Source: Pseudopedobacter sp037968815 (lineage in GTDB: Bacteria > Bacteroidota > Bacteroidia > Sphingobacteriales > Sphingobacteriaceae). From it: DNA of 64,000 nucleotides. The position numbers were made by a program, and so were the translations under genes. The notes beneath the pieces are model-generated. The model made no database searches. It was not told the DNA's origin and worked only from the letters and a program-made list of their open reading frames with translations. Positions 61,580 through 64,000 of this stretch are shown piece after piece. How positions within the stretch are numbered: the first letter of the stretch is position 1; each line of letters starts with the position of its first letter. The stretch spans positions 248,001-312,000 of the forward strand of contig JBBKWF010000008.1 of the NCBI GenBank assembly GCA_037968815.1, in the 5' to 3' direction.

Positions 61580-61668
61580 ACCGATGCTTATAAAACTGTT
61601 AAAAAAATAATAGTTGAAATTACTGCTAAGCTTCCTATATTTAAGTATTGATATAAAATCCAACTATT

Positions 61669-62523
61669 ATGAACGAAGAAAAGGATATTAAAAAAAAGAA
61701 TACTAATACACCAAAAAAGGAAGTTAAAAGCGGTGTAAAAAAAGGCCTAAAATCTAAAGAAGATATTGTTGCAAATTGGTTACCTAGATATACAGGGAGA
61801 CCTTTAGAAGAATTTGGAGAGTATATTTTACTGACTAATTTTTCTAAATATGTTCAGTTGTTTTCTGAGTGGAATGATAATGCGCCTATTTACGGATTAG
61901 ACAAGCCAATGCAAAGTGTTACTGCAAACGGGATTACCATTATCAATTTTGGAATGGGAAGCCCTTTAGCTGCTACCATGATGGATTTGTTAACCGCTAT
62001 TGAAACTAAAGCAGTGCTTTTTCTAGGAAAATGCGGTGGCTTAAAAAGAAAAAACCAAATTGGTGATTTAATTTTACCTATTGCAGCAATTAGAGGCGAA
62101 GGAACATCTAACGATTACTTACACCCAGAAGTACCAGCATTGCCTGCCTTTGCATTACAAAAAGCTATTTCAACCACTATTAGAGATCATTCAAGAGATT
62201 ACTGGACTGGTACGGTTTATACTACCAACAGAAGAGTGTGGGAGCATGACAAAGAGTTTAAAAAATATTTGAAAGAACTGCGAGCAATGGCGGTAGATAT
62301 GGAAACTGCTACTGTTTTTGTTACTGGCTTTGCTAATGAAATCCCTACGGGAGCTTTGCTTTTAGTATCTGACCAACCAATGATTCCGGAAGGTGTGAAA
62401 ACGGCTGAAAATGACGGTTCAAAAACATCTATTGAACATGTAGAGTCGCATCTTAAAATAGGAATTGATTCTCTTAAACAATTGATAAATAACGGGAAAA
62501 CTGTTAAACACTTGAAGTTTTAG
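61669..62523 (+). CDS. amn: AMP nucleosidase
   Basis: The 284-residue protein is the short form of AMP nucleosidase, which splits AMP to adenine and ribose 5-phosphate. The nucleoside-phosphorylase fold marks are ITIINFGMGSPLAATMMDLL (phosphate loop), LFLGKCGGLKRKNQIGDLILP, AIRGEGTSNDY, and AMAVDMETATVF with the Glu that binds ribose (MET). It has a lysine-rich N-terminal extension of about 35 residues. A terminator follows. Confidence 0.93.
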   Translation: MNEEKDIKKKNTNTPKKEVKSGVKKGLKSKEDIVANWLPRYTGRPLEEFGEYILLTNFSKYVQLFSEWNDNAPIYGLDKPMQSVTANGITIINFGMGSPLAATMMDLLTAIETKAVLFLGKCGGLKRKNQIGDLILPIAAIRGEGTSNDYLHPEVPALPAFALQKAISTTIRDHSRDYWTGTVYTTNRRVWEHDKEFKKYLKELRAMAVDMETATVFVTGFANEIPTGALLLVSDQPMIPEGVKTAENDGSKTSIEHVESHLKIGIDSLKQLINNGKTVKHLKF

Positions 62524-62561
62524 TATTGTAAAGAAAAAATATTTTCCCACAGTTTTAAGAT

Positions 62562-62601
62562 AAAGGATATTTCATTTTTTTGGAATATCCTTTATTTTTT
62601 T
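62562..62601 (+). terminator. Terminator of the AMP nucleosidase gene
   Basis: AAAGGATATT pairs with AATATCCTTT around a T-rich loop, followed by a T-run. Confidence 0.85.
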
Positions 62602-62616
62602 AATGAGTTTTGATGG

Positions 62617-63135
62617 CTAAGTAAAGTTAGTTTTATTGTGTTGTTTAATATGTCCTCTCAAAAAATCTTTAATTTCCCACCTTTTTTGCTTGTTAGAGAT
62701 TTTGTTCAGCTGTAAAATTATCCTTTCATTTTCTGTAGTACTAAAAACAATTTGTGAAAAATGGGTCTCAAAATATTCTATGCCTTCAAACCTTAAGCGT
62801 ATTTCTTTTTCAAGCTTACTTTGCTTAAAAGCAATCTCTTCTTCGTTAATAAAAATATAATGGTGAGGCTTTTCTTTAGTAAGCCGATACAAACTCATTA
62901 TAGCAAAGCAAGAAAAAACAGAGAGAATGATATAAGAGTTGAATTCTGTGATGACTTGATAGAGATTCAATAGAAATGAGATTCCGGATACAATTGCACA
63001 TGTCAATAAAAGTGCAAATAACACATTGTTTGAGAAAAGATATTTATCATATTTAATGTATATCGTTTTTTCAGTTTTCATGTCTTTAAGGCTTCTGTTT
63101 TTCTTTATACGATAACCTTTAACTGAAAGTTTCAT
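62617..63135 (-). CDS. Small membrane protein with PH-like C-terminus, unknown function
   Basis: A 172-residue protein with two neighbouring helices (about 36-60 and 66-84) and a C-terminal soluble part of about 80 residues with beta strands (YIFINEEEIAFKQSKLEKEIRLRFEGIEYFETHFSQIVFST), like bacterial PH-domain membrane proteins. A second ATG at codon 19 could be the start and would remove a basic tail. No partner gene is evident. It is probably convergent-neighbour to amn, only 16 bp after its terminator. Confidence 0.72.
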   Translation of the reverse strand: MKLSVKGYRIKKNRSLKDMKTEKTIYIKYDKYLFSNNVLFALLLTCAIVSGISFLLNLYQVITEFNSYIILSVFSCFAIMSLYRLTKEKPHHYIFINEEEIAFKQSKLEKEIRLRFEGIEYFETHFSQIVFSTTENERIILQLNKISNKQKRWEIKDFLRGHIKQHNKTNFT

Positions 63136-63239
63136 TTTGATTTTATAGATATCTCATAAGTAGGTTTTTAATGAAAAAATATTTTCAATACTAAACTAGG
63201 TGTACTTAAATAGTTTTGAAGAAAGAAATTATAAGTTGT

Positions 63240-63459
63240 TCAATTCATCTGTGTAATTCTCCCATCCTTATCAAAGTAATGCTCTGTTTCTATTTTAGAG
63301 TATGGTAGGTGGATGTCAGCGGGGAATTCGTCTTCTCTGAAAGCACTTGTTCTCGCTATATGAAGTTGGTCAATTTTATTTGCTTAGCAAAGCAAAATCC
63401 TGAGCGTTCCCTATAAACACTGAACAAGCAAGTATTAATAGAACAAAAATCCTTTTCAT
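63240..63459 (-). pseudogene. Frameshifted small secreted protein gene
   Basis: An ATG at 63459 opens a clear signal peptide (MKRIFVLLILACSVFIGNAQ) and DFALLSK before a stop. Omitting one base there restores a frame KIDQLHIARTSAFREDEFPA, DIHLPYSKIETEHYFDKDGR and ITQMN to a TGA at 63240. The whole reads as a short secreted protein of some 70 residues with a single +1 shift. It has no known family. A sequencing error or the first step of gene decay could explain it. Confidence 0.6.
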
Positions 63460-63485
63460 AAGGTAATATGATTTCGCCAAAATTA

Positions 63486-64000
63486 TTACTTAGAAATAAC
63501 TACTATCTTTTCTGTTTTTCCATCAGCGTTGAAGATATAAGCAGTATTTGATTTTTGCGTGTTAACAGATTTTTTCCCATCAGCCGAAACATTACTTATG
63601 TACCTGTCAGTTTCTTTTAAAAGTAACTTACTGTTACTTAGTGATGCGCTTTTTAGTAACCTTGTTACTCGGTTACTATTGTCTTTGTTTACAAAAATTG
63701 CGTAAAAAACGATGTTAGCCATGTCAATAATTTTATAATTTTCATCTAATGACGATACGTAAACCACATTGATGTAAGCATCGCTTTTAGAGTCGTTTAA
63801 ATTATAAACAATAAAGTTTTGTTTCCCAATACTAATGCGACCTATGGCGTTGATTTGTGCTGTTCCAGAATTAATACTTTTCTTATATACTTCAGGCTTA
63901 AAATTGCCATTTTCGTCCCTCATAGCGTTAAAAACCAAGTCAGTAACATTCTCCTTTAAAAAAGGGTATTTACTAACATCTGCTCTTCCGTCTTTTTCTG
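63486..64000 (-). CDS. Uncharacterised protein, C-terminal part (cut by window end)
   Basis: The frame is open from position 64000 to a stop at 63486, so 171 residues of the C-terminal part are seen. It begins EKDGRADVSKYPFLKENVTD and has a beta-rich middle (TAQINAIGRISIGKQNFIVYNLNDS, YINVVYVSSLDENYKIIDM) and an end SNTAYIFNADGKTEKIVVIS. A repeat of K/N-ADGK units (VSADGKKSVN, FNADGKTEKI) is present. No domain is recognised. The start and any signal peptide lie outside the window. Confidence 0.7.
   Translation of the reverse strand, partial: EKDGRADVSKYPFLKENVTDLVFNAMRDENGNFKPEVYKKSINSGTAQINAIGRISIGKQNFIVYNLNDSKSDAYINVVYVSSLDENYKIIDMANIVFYAIFVNKDNSNRVTRLLKSASLSNSKLLLKETDRYISNVSADGKKSVNTQKSNTAYIFNADGKTEKIVVISK

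Noticed and set aside
1..64000. Prophage, integrative element, insertion sequence, antiphage island or biosynthetic cluster
   Set aside because: No integrase, transposase, phage structural, restriction or synthase genes were seen; the gene content is mostly core. The RES-Xre pair is the only defence-like system.

Overview
The window reads as ordinary chromosome of a low-GC member of the Bacteroidetes, most likely Sphingobacteriaceae (Pedobacter-like). The evidence is: a short primary sigma factor without region 1.1; TAnnTTTG promoter boxes in place of TATAAT; a large TonB receptor with a carboxypeptidase-like N-terminal domain; a T9SS-sorted subtilase together with porD; a MurF-Alr fusion; the gene order bamD-rpoZ-coaBC-porD-recN; an Hc1-type histone-like protein; and very few Shine-Dalgarno sequences. 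I see no prophage, integrative element, intact insertion sequence or CRISPR array. Species cannot be fixed from the sequence alone.

Layout. 0-8.9 kb: the end of a polyprenyl-phosphate sugar transferase (cut by the window), pcm, smpB, a three-gene cassette of two paralogous four-helix membrane proteins around a secreted propeller-like protein, a lipoprotein sorbosone/glucose dehydrogenase-like protein, and rpoD. 9-17 kb: a three-gene operon (metallo-beta-lactamase fold hydrolase, phosphoesterase lipoprotein, small barrel protein), a free-standing 23S-IVS four-helix-bundle gene enclosed by repeats, lpdA, an Oar-like TonB receptor and a decayed lipoprotein gene. 17-25 kb: TolB-amidohydrolase fusion, RecQ, a family 2 glycosyltransferase, a histone-like gene of 57 codons, and a DEAD-box relative with eroded motifs. 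25-34 kb: a Gly-Leu-Gly tRNA cluster, recX, murF-alr, a DUF502 protein, a phospholipase A-like barrel, an Xre/RES toxin-antitoxin pair split by a repeat array, a DEAD-box RNA helicase, SRP RNA and fsa. 34-45 kb: acyltransferase, YheT-like hydrolase, subtilase, tdk, an acidic protein, GH25 lysozyme, YjbQ protein and PafA-type alkaline phosphatase. 44.5-50.5 kb: an arginine block (arginine decarboxylase, CtlX-type hydrolase, arginine deiminase, and divergent argS). 50.6-56.6 kb: fabI, recN, porD, coaBC, rpoZ, bamD. 56.8-60.5 kb: a five-gene MbnP/MbnH-type operon probably concerned with copper. 60.5-64 kb: acyl-ACP desaturase, AMP nucleosidase, a small membrane protein, a second decayed secreted-protein gene, and a secreted or cell-surface protein cut by the window end.

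Three threads deserve attention. (1) The 56.8-60.5 kb operon pairs a MauG-like dihaem enzyme and its MbnP partner with a membrane protein carrying a C-x9-C-x3-C motif, a barrel protein with CDICGC at its mature N-terminus, and a lipoprotein; this looks like an undescribed copper-handling unit. (2) Intergenic DNA carries short repeats spaced about 7 bp at five places, and two copies of a longer palindromic element; one array lies inside the toxin-antitoxin pair and two frame the four-helix-bundle gene, which also has a nested inverted repeat directly before its start codon. (3) The SRP RNA 5' end calibrates the TAnnTTTG box at about 4 nt before transcription start; by that rule argS, bamD, coaBC and the antitoxin are probably leaderless, and several apparent TTG starts actually lie inside promoter boxes and should be moved downstream.
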